In this document: positions 33,916-45,008 of the stretch, piece by piece
Position numbering within the stretch: position 1 is the first letter of the stretch
Layout of the letters: the number at the start of each line of letters is the position of its first letter
Source of the DNA: Inia geoffrensis
Lineage: Eukaryota > Chordata > Mammalia > Artiodactyla > Iniidae
Assembly (NCBI GenBank): GCA_036417435.1
Contig: CM070903.1
Coordinates: 92,153,001 to 92,217,000 of the forward strand
Direction of reading: 5' to 3'
Length of the DNA stretch: 64,000 nucleotides
Translations under genes and position numbers: made by a program
The notes under the pieces: model-generated
What the model saw: the letters and a program-made list of their open reading frames with translations, nothing else
What the model was told of the DNA's origin: nothing
Databases searched by the model: none

Positions 33916-35059
33916 GTCTTTCAGGAATATTAAAATGGGGAACTGAACATTTGATTGCGCTAAAGTAACTTCACAGATATGATTTTCTGGTAACAAGGGA
34001 AAATATAACTGTATAATAGAGAGAGCAGATTATTACCTTCATCATCAGTGATCAATCTTGGAATTACTGATGATGTGGCCACCAGGTAAAATGTGTCTCT
34101 GATGGAATGCACTACAATGCATATAACATCTATGCTGCAATCTAGCCAAATGGGCTTAATATTAAGGTATAATCAGGCCTTTAACTTCCAGTTTACAGGA
34201 TACGAGAGGACAGAAGAATGTGCTAAATGACACTACAAATCCAGAAGATAAACTAATAATCAGGACATTTACCAGATCAGTGTTATTAAAAAAAACAAAA
34301 AGGACAACCCTACATAAAGAGGCTTAATCCACTGCAATGTGTAGTCCCAAATTGAATCCAGGTTTAGACAAGCTAGCTGTAGAATGTATATGGAAGATAA
34401 TTAGGGATATATGAATATGAAATAGATATAACATTGGAGGATTGTTAGTAATTGTGGTAGGTATGACATTATTTTGAGTACTTAGGAACATGTCCTTGTA
34501 TTTTAAATATTAATTCTGAAGTATTTAGAAATGAAGTCACTTACTTTTATATATATCACCATATTAAAAATGTCTTTAAAATGTGTTAATATAAGTTTGA
34601 CACTTGGTGACATAAGCATCATTTTAAAGATTCTGAACATAAAAATATGAAATGAACTTAAGCAAAGTTAAAAAAGGCAAAAACAAAAAATTAAATAGCT
34701 AATTTATATCTGTGTTTATAATTACATGTAAATTAGTTTTAAGCTAGACTTCTAATTAAAAGTTCTACAAATTTAACAAATATTTGTTACTTTATAGTGG
34801 ATTCTCTTTCTCCACAACCTTCTTCTATTTTCTTCATTTAATCTTTGTCAGACCACTGAACCAATTACTACTCAGAGGAGTTAGCTTTACTGTCTGATGC
34901 TGTTTACTGCCAAATGAAAATCGATAGAATCACCCATCGTTGGGTGGTTTTGGAACACTGCTCGCACCATCTTGGGAACTTTCTTCCTTTTACCAATAAT
35001 ACGATGCATCATGAGGTGCTATTTACCAGCTGACTCCCATCCTTCAGTCTAATTCCCAC
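33916..35059. other. Unique AT-rich sequence, no feature seen
   Basis: 34900-34990 has locally higher GC, but I recognise no element or gene. Confidence 0.4.
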
Positions 35060-35500
35060 CAACATTACTCCTGCTCTCTGGTTTCCAGTGTCATAACCTC
35101 TCTTCATTTCCTAGAATAAGCTGCACTCCCACTTTCCTCCAAGACTTTAGTCATATAGGTTTCCCTGCCTGACTCTTTTTCTTCTCCCTATTTAACTAGG
35201 TAATTCTTGCAGACATTTTAGGTCAAAAACTCAAAAATTACTTTTCTAGAAAAAATTTCCCAGGTATCCCAGACTAGGTCAGTACTTCCTATAGCCCTAC
35301 TTATATTCTAATAGTACTCTATGCTTTCTCTCAGACTCTTAGTATAGTGTATATTTAGACGTATATTTTTATGATCTCTATTTCCCATAGACTCTCAGCA
35401 GCATGAAGACAACAATCATTCCTTTTTTGTTTACTGCTGTATCCTTTGCAACTATCCTAGCACTGTCTTGTGTTTTGTATTTAATAAAGATTTGTGTAAT
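35060..35500 (+). repeat. L2 LINE 3' end
   Basis: AGACTCTCAGCAGCATGAAGAC, TTGTTTACTGCTGTATCC, AACTATCCTAGCACTGTCTTG and TTTAATAAAGATTTGTGTAATG match the L2 terminus. Upstream CT-rich blocks such as TTTCCCAGGTATCCCAGACTA fit the preceding L2 3' region. Confidence 0.75.
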
Positions 35501-35525
35501 GGCTTTTAATAAAGATTACTGTAAT

Positions 35526-35543
35526 TTTTTTTTTTTTTTTTTA
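35526..35543. repeat. Poly-T run
   Basis: About 18 T's just beyond the L2 end. I cannot see a retroposed body attached to it. Confidence 0.8.
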
Positions 35544-35984
35544 GTTTTGGCATAAAAAGCATCATGATACAGTAAAACACTGAGCAAACACAGTTTCTTA
35601 TTTCATTCATTGTTGTATCTCTGGAAATATAGAGACACTGAATCTGCATTTTTAAAAGAATGAATGGGGTTGGAGCTTTGACTGAAACCTATTTCAGCTA
35701 CATACTTTTTGCAATCTTGATCTTCACGTCTATGAGTTGCATAAATTCTATGAAATGAATTATTTAAAGGATGACTTTTAGTTCAGCACTAAAAATCTTT
35801 AAAACTAAGATATTCAATTATTTACCTTGCTATTGTCATTACTACATTTGATGCTAGTAATATAATAACCTTCTGAGAACAATCAACAATATTGGATCAG
35901 GCAATTATTTATTTGACAAGTATGTGCTGCCTTTAATTCCAATTGATATCCCAGCAAAGCATTTGTATTTAGAATATAACAAGC

Positions 35985-36830
35985 TAATTTTTTACATTTA
36001 TGTGGAAGAACAAAGGGCAGGAATAGTCAAGATATTCTTACAGAAGAATTAAGTAGGGAGCATGAAATATAAGACAGAAAGTCTTATTTTTAAGGCATAA
36101 GACTAAGACAGTATTGTGTTTGCAACCAGATGGACAAATAGACTATGAATATAATTGAGAAACAAACCTATACAAATATTGAAACTTGATATATAAGAGT
36201 TTTATTTTATATCATTAGGGAAGGTTGGATGGAATTCTCAATAAATTAAGTTGAAAATGGAAATTGTGACCCTAACTATTGATAAATCACCACAATCATT
36301 ATCATCATCATAGTAGATTAAATATTTAAATGTTAAACAAAAAATTACAAACATTTATAAGGTAGCATAAGAATAGTTTCTCATGGTAGAGAAGAATTTC
36401 TTAAGACCCTAAAAACACTAAGCTTAAAGGAAGAGATTGCTAAACTAGATTACACTGAAACACAGAACTGTTCATCAAAAAGAACAAAAAGAGTGGAAAT
36501 GAGAGTCAAAATCAAGGAGAAAATATTTGCAACACATGTAACTGACAACAAACTTATGGCCAAGATATATAAGTATCTCCTATGAATCAATAAAAAGACA
36601 AACAATACAAATTAAAAAGAGAAGAAAAGGCAATGATTGTAACAAACACTTAGAAAACATACTTACAAACATCCAGACAACTGATATTGCCAATACACAT
36701 ATGTAAAGGTGCTCAACTTCTTGGCAATCAGAGAAAGGAATATAATTTAAACCAAAGTTAGGCAACACTTACATATATTAGATTAGCAAAAATAAAGAAA
36801 AAAGCAGATTTGGTAGAGGACTCTATTAAA
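35985..36830 (+). mobile_element. Old L1 ORF2 fragment, part 1 of a split element
   Basis: ORF2-like blocks in order: AGATGGACAAATAGACTATG, AGGAGAAAATATTTGCAACAC, CTTATGGCCAAGATATATAA and GGTGCTCAACTTCTTGGCAA. Heavily mutated, L1M age. The element stops near 36830 and resumes around 37380. Confidence 0.72.
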
Positions 36831-37375
36831 GAGCATGGTCACACATGACTTCAAGAACTGAGACAACCTGAGTCTACTTAGCTTAGCTATCAGCACTGAA
36901 AATTAAGGCCCCCTGTATCAACATAACTGTTCCAAGAGATTCTTGCTTATGCAGACAAGGCTTTAAGCTAATAAACTTTATTGTTTGATTCAAGCAATTT
37001 CTATGAACCAATATATGCAGACAAAGAGCTTGCTCGTATATGCAAACACCTCTGCTCTCTGGACAATATGTTGTTCACTTAGACAAACAGCTTATTTATC
37101 AAATAATTTTCCCATCACTGTGTCCACCGATCAATCCTAAGCTATTGCTATGATTTTTCCCGTTAACAATTATTTCTTTGAATTAAAACTCTCAGCTTAG
37201 AACTCAAGCCCAGACACTCACATCTTCTATAAATATTTTCCCCAGGATAACCTTCCTACTAAGATTCACTCAAGGTGGTGTCCACCCTTTGTAAAATTAG
37301 TGTAATAAACTTTGCTTCATCAGTAGATTATTCTGGTAGTCTTTGGGGGATTTGGCAGTCAATGTTCTAACAAGT
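36831..37375 (+). mobile_element. LTR-like insertion within the old L1
   Basis: About 540 bp with no L1 similarity sits exactly between two parts of an L1 that read continuously across it. Near its right end it carries GTGTAATAAACTTTGCTTCA followed by a TCTTTGGGGGATTTGGCAGT block. An AATAAA just before a T/G-rich stretch is typical of a retroviral LTR R region. No internal viral genes are present, so it would be a solo LTR. The family is unknown and the exact ends are unclear. Confidence 0.5.
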
Positions 37376-37622
37376 TAGCATTATCAAATAAAAGTAAAAG
37401 TATTTATTCCCTATGTGCCAGCAATTCCATTACTGGGTGTATATGCTAGAGAAAATCATACAAGGAGACATGTACAAAAATGTTCTTAACAGTTGTTGGA
37501 AACAACCCAAATTCCCATCAACAGTAGAGCACTACATAAACAAATTTGGTGTATTTATGCAACAGAAAATTTTACAGTAATGAAAATAAACTACTGTGCC
37601 ACCTATGAATGTGAATGATGAA
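37376..37622 (+). mobile_element. Old L1, part 2
   Basis: CCAGCAATTCCATTACTGGGT, GACATGTACAAAAATGTTCT, AACAACCCAAATTCCCATCA and a degraded AATGAAAATAAACTACTG follow the ORF2 3' end, resuming from part 1. Confidence 0.78.
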
Positions 37623-38284
37623 CAGGGAAATCAGCCTCTCTTCATTATCAATCAAAATTTCTGTTACTATTCTAAAACTTAAAACCCAGGTAATACATAG
37701 CTTTCATGCTTATTCCTCAAAATCAAACACATCTTTGTTCTTCTGAAATAATATTGAAACTCTTCTCTTTTTGGATATGTATATGGATTGCCTACCAAAG
37801 ATGTACATTGCCTGGTTTGTTCTCTTGGTTTCAAAATATATATTTGAATCCCTTCTCATATGTATATCTGATGTCCCATATTGTTACTGTCTCTGCCTTC
37901 AAAACATATACTTGAATCACTTTTCAAATGCACATTAGCAGCCCTCTGACATTGTACACTTTTTTTTATTGAAGTATAGTTGATTTAAAATAAGTTACAG
38001 GTGTACAATATAATGATTCAAAAAATTTAAAGGTTTTACTCCAGATATCGGCTTACTTTTGAGTAGAGCTGCTCTCCATTTTGATGATTGGCAAAAAGGT
38101 GCCCATAAAGGTTGAGGTTGGTGGCTACATTAGATACATTTATGTACAAAAGAAGACCTGAAAAACCGGTTTGAGATGCTGATATGCCTGGTGGTCAATC
38201 TTCTTTATTTCTATTTGCCTGCAGGTCTTGAGTAACCAGTAAAGGCATTATGTCAAATTCTGTGGTTTTATGCCCACAACAGTA
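37623..38284. other. Insertion between L1 parts 2 and 3, includes a minus-strand L1 tail
   Basis: Non-L1 sequence separates ORF2 from the 3' UTR of the split L1. At 37963-38045 TTTTATTGAAGTATAGTTGATT and a GTTACAGGTGTACAATATAA block are the complement of a different L1 3' end. At 37826-37940 two degenerate copies of a TTCAAAA(T/C)ATATA(T/C)TTGAATC motif occur. Confidence 0.55.
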
Positions 38285-38620
38285 AATCTCATAGAGCAAA
38301 GAATCAAATCACAAAAGCATATTCTGTAATTCTGCTTTTAGAAATGTTTTTAAATGGGTAAATCTAAACAATACATTGTTTAAGGATGCATATAGAGGAG
38401 ATGAAACTGTAAAGAAGTATAATCACAGGATTCTCAAAAAAAACCACTCTCCTAGAAAGATTGAAAAGGGACACCTAGGAAGGGACTGGCATTATTCTAT
38501 TTCTTAACCAGGATGGCTGGTGGTTATGCGGGGGTTTACTTTTTGATCATCCTCTAAGATGTACATATGATGAATACTCTCTTTTGTGCATATATTTTAC
38601 AATGAAAAAATAAAAATTAA
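38285..38620 (+). mobile_element. Old L1, part 3 (3' UTR)
   Basis: GATGAAACTGTAAAGAAGTA, CATTATTCTATTTCTTAACC, GGTTATGCGGGGGTTTACTTT, TTGTGCATATATTTTACAATG and an A-rich end match the 3' UTR expected after parts 1 and 2. Confidence 0.7.
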
Positions 38621-39004
38621 ATTTTGTTTCATTTCATTCTAATGGCATGTATTGGTAACCAGTAATCTGGCATTTGAAAAAAGAAGTGTATTAATGATTA
38701 ACTTGGACTTATTGTGAGAATAATATATATTTTTATATTTTCTCAAGCAACTTAATTTACAATAATTTTTAATCTACAAAATAGCTGTAAGTAGGGAGTT
38801 TTAGCTTGGGAGGAAAGTACTTATATCAGGTGTGGAATCAGAATGTATATCTGTATACTTTGAGAAAAATGAAACTGGTAAGGAAGTGACCTGTTACCTT
38901 TGTCCATCTTTCACATGAAATATCACTAAATCACTGTTGGTGTGGATGGGAAGACTTATACAGAGAGAAAGCAATCACATTGTTTTAGTTTATTCCCCTG
39001 CTAT

Positions 39005-39475
39005 GCTGCAAATTGCTTTTTAGTCATTCATTCAACAAATAATTAAACAGACCTGGAGATAAAGCAGGGAACAAAACAAGCCTAGTCCCCGTTCCTAGGG
39101 AACTACATTCTAATGGAGGGAAGACAAAAAATTATAATGGTTAAACTAGGGAGGGAAGTAAAAAGAGAAAGGAAGAAAGAATTGTAAGTCAGACAAAGAA
39201 AGGGCTTTGAAGAAAAAGCTGGGTGAGAAGATAGGGATGAGGGAGGGTGCTCTTTTATATAGTACTTGGGAAAGGCCTCAGAGACAAAGCAACATTTAAA
39301 TGGAGATTTGAAGGAAGCATACGAGTGAACCACACCGATATTCAAGAGGAGAGTCTTCTAGACAAAGGTAGCCCTGAAGAAGGCACATGCCTGCTATGTT
39401 TGAAGAATAGTAAAGAGTCCAGTGGAGCTGGAGCAGAACTAGGAGAGGAAGTCAGAAAAGTCTTGGGTTTAAAAT
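39005..39475 (-). repeat. L2 LINE 3' region
   Basis: The plus strand begins TCATTCATTCAACAAATAATT, then GGAACAAAACAAGCCTAGTC, GGGAACTACATTCTAATGGA and, further on, GCAACATTTAAATGGAGATTTG and AAGGCACATGCCTGCTATG, a long consistent match to L2 complement. The frames on both strands here (39103-39345, 39247-39480) are artefacts. Confidence 0.85.
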
Positions 39476-39741
39476 CTTGACCAGTGAGGGTTAAATGCTT
39501 TCCCCACACTTTCATATGACTTTTCTGTCAGTGGCATGGAATAAGAAAACAGTTGCCTATTAAAATGGCTAACTGGATGCATCTATGTGTTGGCTCTCTC
39601 TCTGTTCCTGCTTAAGCGTCTTTTAACGCACTGTCAAAGCTCCTTACACATCCCTTATCATAACACTAATTAAATCATATTGTAATGTTTTTCTGGTTGT
39701 CTATATTTCCCATTAGATTTTAAATTCTGTGATAACAAAAA

Positions 39742-39743
<2 letters not shown>

Positions 39744-39800
<57 letters not shown>

Positions 39801-39815
39801 TACACAAACACACAT
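39744..39815. repeat. Compound (AT)n-(CA)n microsatellite
   Basis: About 47 bases of uninterrupted AT dinucleotides followed by about 25 bases of interrupted CA repeats. Likely highly variable in length between individuals. Confidence 0.97.
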
Positions 39816-40029
39816 CTTATTGAACACTGCATTATCATTAGAGCAAAGTATGCATACACGCTTATTCAACACTGAATGCATGAGAAGATGAATCTATTCT
39901 TCAAATGAATTATAGGTAACATATTGAATACTATTATGAATAGAGAAACTGTTTCTATTTGTTGTAGCTATTCATGAAGAAAGCACTGAAAAGTGAAATG
40001 ATGATGCTCTCTGGAAATGTGAATCAACC

Positions 40030-40215
40030 ATGTGTAATCTATTCACATCTCATCAAGTTACTCAGTCTCTCTGACACTCAGATTTCTTCCCTGTACAATA
40101 AGAATAATATTTATGGTAGAGTGAATGAAGAAGAGAAGAATGAGAAGCCTGTCTACTCCATAAGCTTATTATGAGAATCAAATGAGAATACATGTATAAT
40201 GAACAAATAATAGTC
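40030..40215 (+). repeat. MIR SINE with internal disruption
   Basis: ATCAAGTTACTCAGTCTCTCTG, CAGATTTCTTCCCTGTACAAT, AGAATAATATTTATGGTAGAG and TTATTATGAGAATCAAATGAG follow MIR order, with an insertion in the middle. Confidence 0.7.
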
Positions 40216-43200
40216 TTACTCTCATTTGAAGTTTTAACATGAGAGGGATAAAGCAACACTGAATGGTTGCATTGCTTCACAATTAAGAGTGCTGATAAAT
40301 TAATGTAATTAGCGTTTTCTCTCATCCTTATATCGCTTTTCCACATAATTTGCAGTCTGTCACTTTTTAAATAATAATATATTAATCATTTTTTATTGTG
40401 CATCTATGGGTAATCTACATGAAAAATGATTCCTACTAGTTGACTGAAAGAAGAAATGTCACCTAGAGAGGTTCAATAAAGCCCGTATTGTTCCAAAAAC
40501 CTATAACTTTCTTTCCTTGTTTTAAAATGCTTTTATTATTTCCCCAAGTCATCTGACTTAAAATGACATTTTTTCTATTCTGAAATAACTCTGCTTTCTA
40601 AGGTTCTCATCAGTCTCTTGTTCATATATTTATTTGGTTCTATGTTCACAGTCATTTAGTGTAGTCATTCTGGCATATCCATCTGCCTTCATACCCTCCT
40701 CCCACTGGGTTATCACTAGTCTGGATTAGCCAAAATTATTAATCAAAGCAGATATGATGAACCATAATTACTTGGTCTTCCTTAGTCTCATTCTTCCAAA
40801 GCAGGAGTTTTTAAACATCTACTGTGAGCCTCAGAAAATGTTCATATTCAAGATCTTAAATGGATAGGACTTAAAAATACCCAAGAAGTGAATTTAAAAA
40901 AAACCAAAAAACAAAGATAAATTATGCATGGAGAAAACAATTCAGTTTATCAACAACAAAAAATGGTCTCCATTCTTTCCATGTTTAAAAATATAGATCA
41001 CTTTTTTAAGAGTAGTACTCTTGCAAAAACTGATGTGAGCAAAAGCCAGTTTGATGACAAGTCAGTTTGAACAGCTGAAGGAGTCTACAGGTCCAAGAGT
41101 TCTGAAAGAGAAGCTCCACACAGGGCTTAATCTCTTACTTAACTGTGACCCCCAACTCCCAATGCATTGGTGCAGACATGATGCTTTATGATATAGCTGA
41201 AATAGGGGGTAGAGTACCTGCTAATGAATAGATCTTCAGAGAAAAAGAGATTCTAGTTATTTAATCAAACCTTTAACAAGTCACTAATATGACTGATTAG
41301 TGAAAGCCACTAGGTTAGGTTAGATGTTATGGTACATTCAAAAATGGGCCAGAAGGGATAAATTGCATTTTAGAAATTGTAATCTATTAGAGAAAATAAG
41401 ATAAATGCAAAAACAACTGTAACTCACTACAAAACTGCCTATATGTTAGAGATTGACATGGTGAATATTTTATCATATTTTCAGTTAGGGGGTTAGTTTT
41501 GATGGGCTCCTTAGAAAAATAACTGAATGCCACATATATGCCTAGGTTCTCATTCTTGTTAAATTCCTCCAAATAATATACTTTTATTAATCTGTCTAGG
41601 TTTCTTGAAAATAGTTACATAATTTATTGTAAAGTAAAATATTTTGAATGTAATTATAAAAGTAGCTATACACAAAACTCATGCACTTGGATCTCTAAGA
41701 GTACTTAGAGAATCTCTATCTCTGTAATTCATGTTGCCAACTGAGAGAATACAGCCATCTCGTGGCAACCCATAAAACTTAAGACACAAGGTCCTGAGGC
41801 ACAGTGACCACATTTCCAAAAACAACTTGGAGCCAAACAACTTGATTTTATAATTAACTCATTGAAATCAGGAAAATCTCCTGAAAGTGGCAGCTTGATT
41901 GTCCCTAGGAGGGCTCTGAAGGATATGAATAAAATAAATGTGAACCATTTCATTAAGAGTATCTAAATCTTTTATCTGGCTCTTTGCTGAGGAAGTAAGC
42001 AGGGTAAGAAAAGGTGAAAAGAAATCACAAATTCCATCTTTCCTTTTCATTGCTCTGGGAATTAGTTACTTGGATCATATAAATGTCTTTATAGCATATA
42101 AATTGGGTGGCACTTAGGAGTTGTGATTAATATTTTGTTAATAGATTTCTTGTATTTAGATCAAATTTCTCATTATTTGAGATAATAATGAAACTTACAC
42201 TAACTATACAAATGCTTTGTTCATTCATGTATTTTACAACCTTTTTTGTTTTACATTTGCCTTGTGTTCTGAAGTTGTCTAATACACTTTACCATCTTCT
42301 CAATGTCACTGTTTATTCCAATGTCCCACATTTTTCTTATACTCTTCCTCCATCCTTTACATACTAAACTTGTTGTTAATACAGTCTAATCAAATGACAA
42401 TTAATGTAATATCTCCATAGGAGCTTAAATATGCATCTCTAATATTTCAATCCCTAAGTCTATAAAATGCATTGTTACTAATATTTCAAGCACTTAATAA
42501 AAAATGTATACTTAACTGCTAAATTGAATGTCAGTATCTTTGCTTTGGCCAAAAATGACAAGGAGAAATTTTAGGCTTTACAGAGACTCTTGTAAACTAT
42601 TGCTGAAACAGGAATTCTACAGTTTTATTCAGTACGCTGATCACTGATAGCCATGCCTTATATCAAATACAAACATCTCTTAGACTGAGACATGAGAAAT
42701 CAAATCGGGAAATGAATAAATGCCAACAGCCAAAATGAACAACCCCTAGAGTGTACAGTATCTCAATAACTGTATGCTTATTTTATTTCATTGGCAATCT
42801 GGAGTATTTGCTGAAATCTGGATCAATGTTGAAATGGAGAAATAGTGATAACTATAAATGAATTAATTACCACTTGTTTAGTAAACAAAATCTTTTAAAC
42901 ATGAAGTTCTTGGGTCAACAATAAAATGAAACACAGAAATACCCTGCTATACACAGAGGCATACATTCAGATGTTTCTAACATTGACAAGAATATCACCC
43001 CTTAAGGGGCAGGAAGGGATTCTATCTTGAAATAGTTATTAGTGCCTCATATTTTGAATATAAGTTACCATCCAAAAAATTAGTTGCTTTTGGTTACTTC
43101 AATTAGTCCATAGGCTTACAGAGGTCCTCACAGTGGGGCTTCTTAAATCAGTGATTCCTTGAAGTTTCTAAGGGTCAATCACCTCCTTAAAAGTAGAAGG

Positions 43201-43918
43201 TCATAACTGATGAGTATTTTAGGACACAGGTTGGCCAATAGGTTTATCTCATATGTCAAATCCAGTGAATTCATACAGGCTGTCTAAAGTGATATATTAA
43301 GAATAACGCTGAGTTTCAGTGTAAATATGATGATTACCTTTGGATGTCTACCAAGGGGGCAGAAAAAGAGATTTGCTTCATGAATACAGCAAGTTTTCTT
43401 ACTCTTTTAAGTCCATTTAATACTTCATAGGATGCAGTGAAACTGGGAGGAAATGCAGTAACCAAACTCATTTTGTGAATACTTCCCATCTATATTTCAC
43501 TCTTTTTTTTCCCATCGCCTGTTCCCTTTCAGGTGGTTACAATGACTAGACATACCACAGTAATAGCAACCTGTAAACAGAAATGCTTCCATTGCTTAGC
43601 ACTGATTTTGCCTTTTCCAAAATACTGATTCTTACTCATTTGTAGACAAAAACATTGTTGCAATTGGTAGCAGATTTAGTGGTTGTCTCTGAAACACTAC
43701 TGCTACTCTAATTTATACTGTTTTGCTGCAGCCACATATTGTGAATGGGATTGACTCCAGTTCCAAGGGAAAGAATGACTTCTAAACTAATCAGGGTAAC
43801 TTTAACCCCTTTTCCATGGTGATCAGTTTATGTAAACCTGGTGTAATCCAGTCAGCATAGTTATTACCCTATTCACAAGAAATAATTCAAAATAAGCATA
43901 AGATCAATTCAGAGTAAG
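40216..43918. other. Long unique AT-rich stretch, no feature identified
   Basis: The second-longest repeat-poor block. Minus-strand frames of 60-74 codons at 41387-42050 are unassigned. I see no exon, RNA gene or recognisable transposon. Confidence 0.4.
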
Positions 43919-43942
43919 TTTTTTTTTTTTTTTTTTTTTTTT
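43919..43942. repeat. Poly-T run (24 T's)
   Basis: This length is typical of a retroposon tail on the minus strand, but the sequence to its right is no family I recognise and no target duplication was found. Confidence 0.85.
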
Positions 43943-44968
43943 GGTTGCTGGGGCTTTCTAGCATCATTGCTGTCCTGAGAAAAGAGATCCTCTCCTGCTT
44001 TGACAGAATTATGTACAGGTATGATTCCAGAAACTGCTGTCAGCATTTTTGTACCATGGAGGAATTCTACTAGTAAAAAGTCCAGCAGAGAGAAAGGCAG
44101 AGCTGAAAGGATAACAGAGAAGTAGATCTGTGTTTGAGCTCCTTGTGAAGCATGACTCTCCTAGACTTTTCACTTGCATGAGAAAAATAGAATTCCTTTA
44201 TTTTTATTAAACATTTGCACATGGGTCTTTACTAATAGCAAACAAAATTGTTCTGATGTGTACCTTTTTCAGTTTTGAAGGAAATGTCTTTAAAATGGAT
44301 TACTCTCTCCTGTTTTCTTAAAAGTCAGTAACTATACAGATCACGATTCTTTTTCTTAATGACTCGGGAACATAATTATGATCGTTCATTATTATTTTAT
44401 TTTAGAATGCAGAAATACTACTATTTGAACCTTCACTAAGTGATTCAAGGCCACTGTAATTTCAAATGTAATGAAGTCCTAAACCTTGATTTTGTAAAAT
44501 TTAATTGACATATTAATAAATAAAACCTAATTGAGTTAAAGTAAATATTGTTTTCCTATCATAATGCCTTCCAAACAAAAATTTGTTGATTTCTTCAAAT
44601 CTAATACTTGCTCAGTTTCTGAAATTCAATTCAATGTCATAAAAATATTCATATTTTTGGAATACATTCATTCTATCCTAAAATACCAATTATTGTGAAC
44701 TTTTCAAGAGAGACACTGGATAATCAAATGATGACTATACTGGATGCTAAAAAAAATGGCAATTTTGAATATTTTCTCTATCACACCAACAGCAGAATTT
44801 ACAGGTCCAAAGGTTATTTTAAAAAATACAGTAGACATTCATTCTTCCCTGGAAAAGAACGTATACGTACATACATACATATATTGATATAATTCAGTGC
44901 TTTCCAAGAAATAATACTGAGAGCAACTAGCACTGAAAGACCCTATCGTTGATCAGCTAATACCACAC
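43943..44968. other. Unique sequence right of the poly-T
   Basis: Could be the body of a minus-strand retroposed transcript if the T-run is a tail. No parent recognised. A (TACA)n stretch lies at 44868-44880. Confidence 0.35.
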
Positions 44969-45008
44969 TGTGTGTGTGCGTGCATGTGCACGTGCACATG
45001 CACGCGTG
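44969..45008. repeat. 40-bp alternating purine-pyrimidine tract with perfect 28-bp palindrome
   Basis: From 44969 to 45008 pyrimidine and purine alternate without a break, as (TG)n passing into mixed TG/CA/CG. Positions 44978-45005 form a perfect palindrome centred on ApC|GpT context: left arm GCGTGCATGTGCAC, right arm its exact complement. Such a tract can adopt Z-DNA or a cruciform. Confidence 0.97.

Noticed and set aside
39103..39480. Overlapping ORFs on both strands
   Set aside because: Both lie in a degenerate L2 fragment; neither is an L2 protein in frame.
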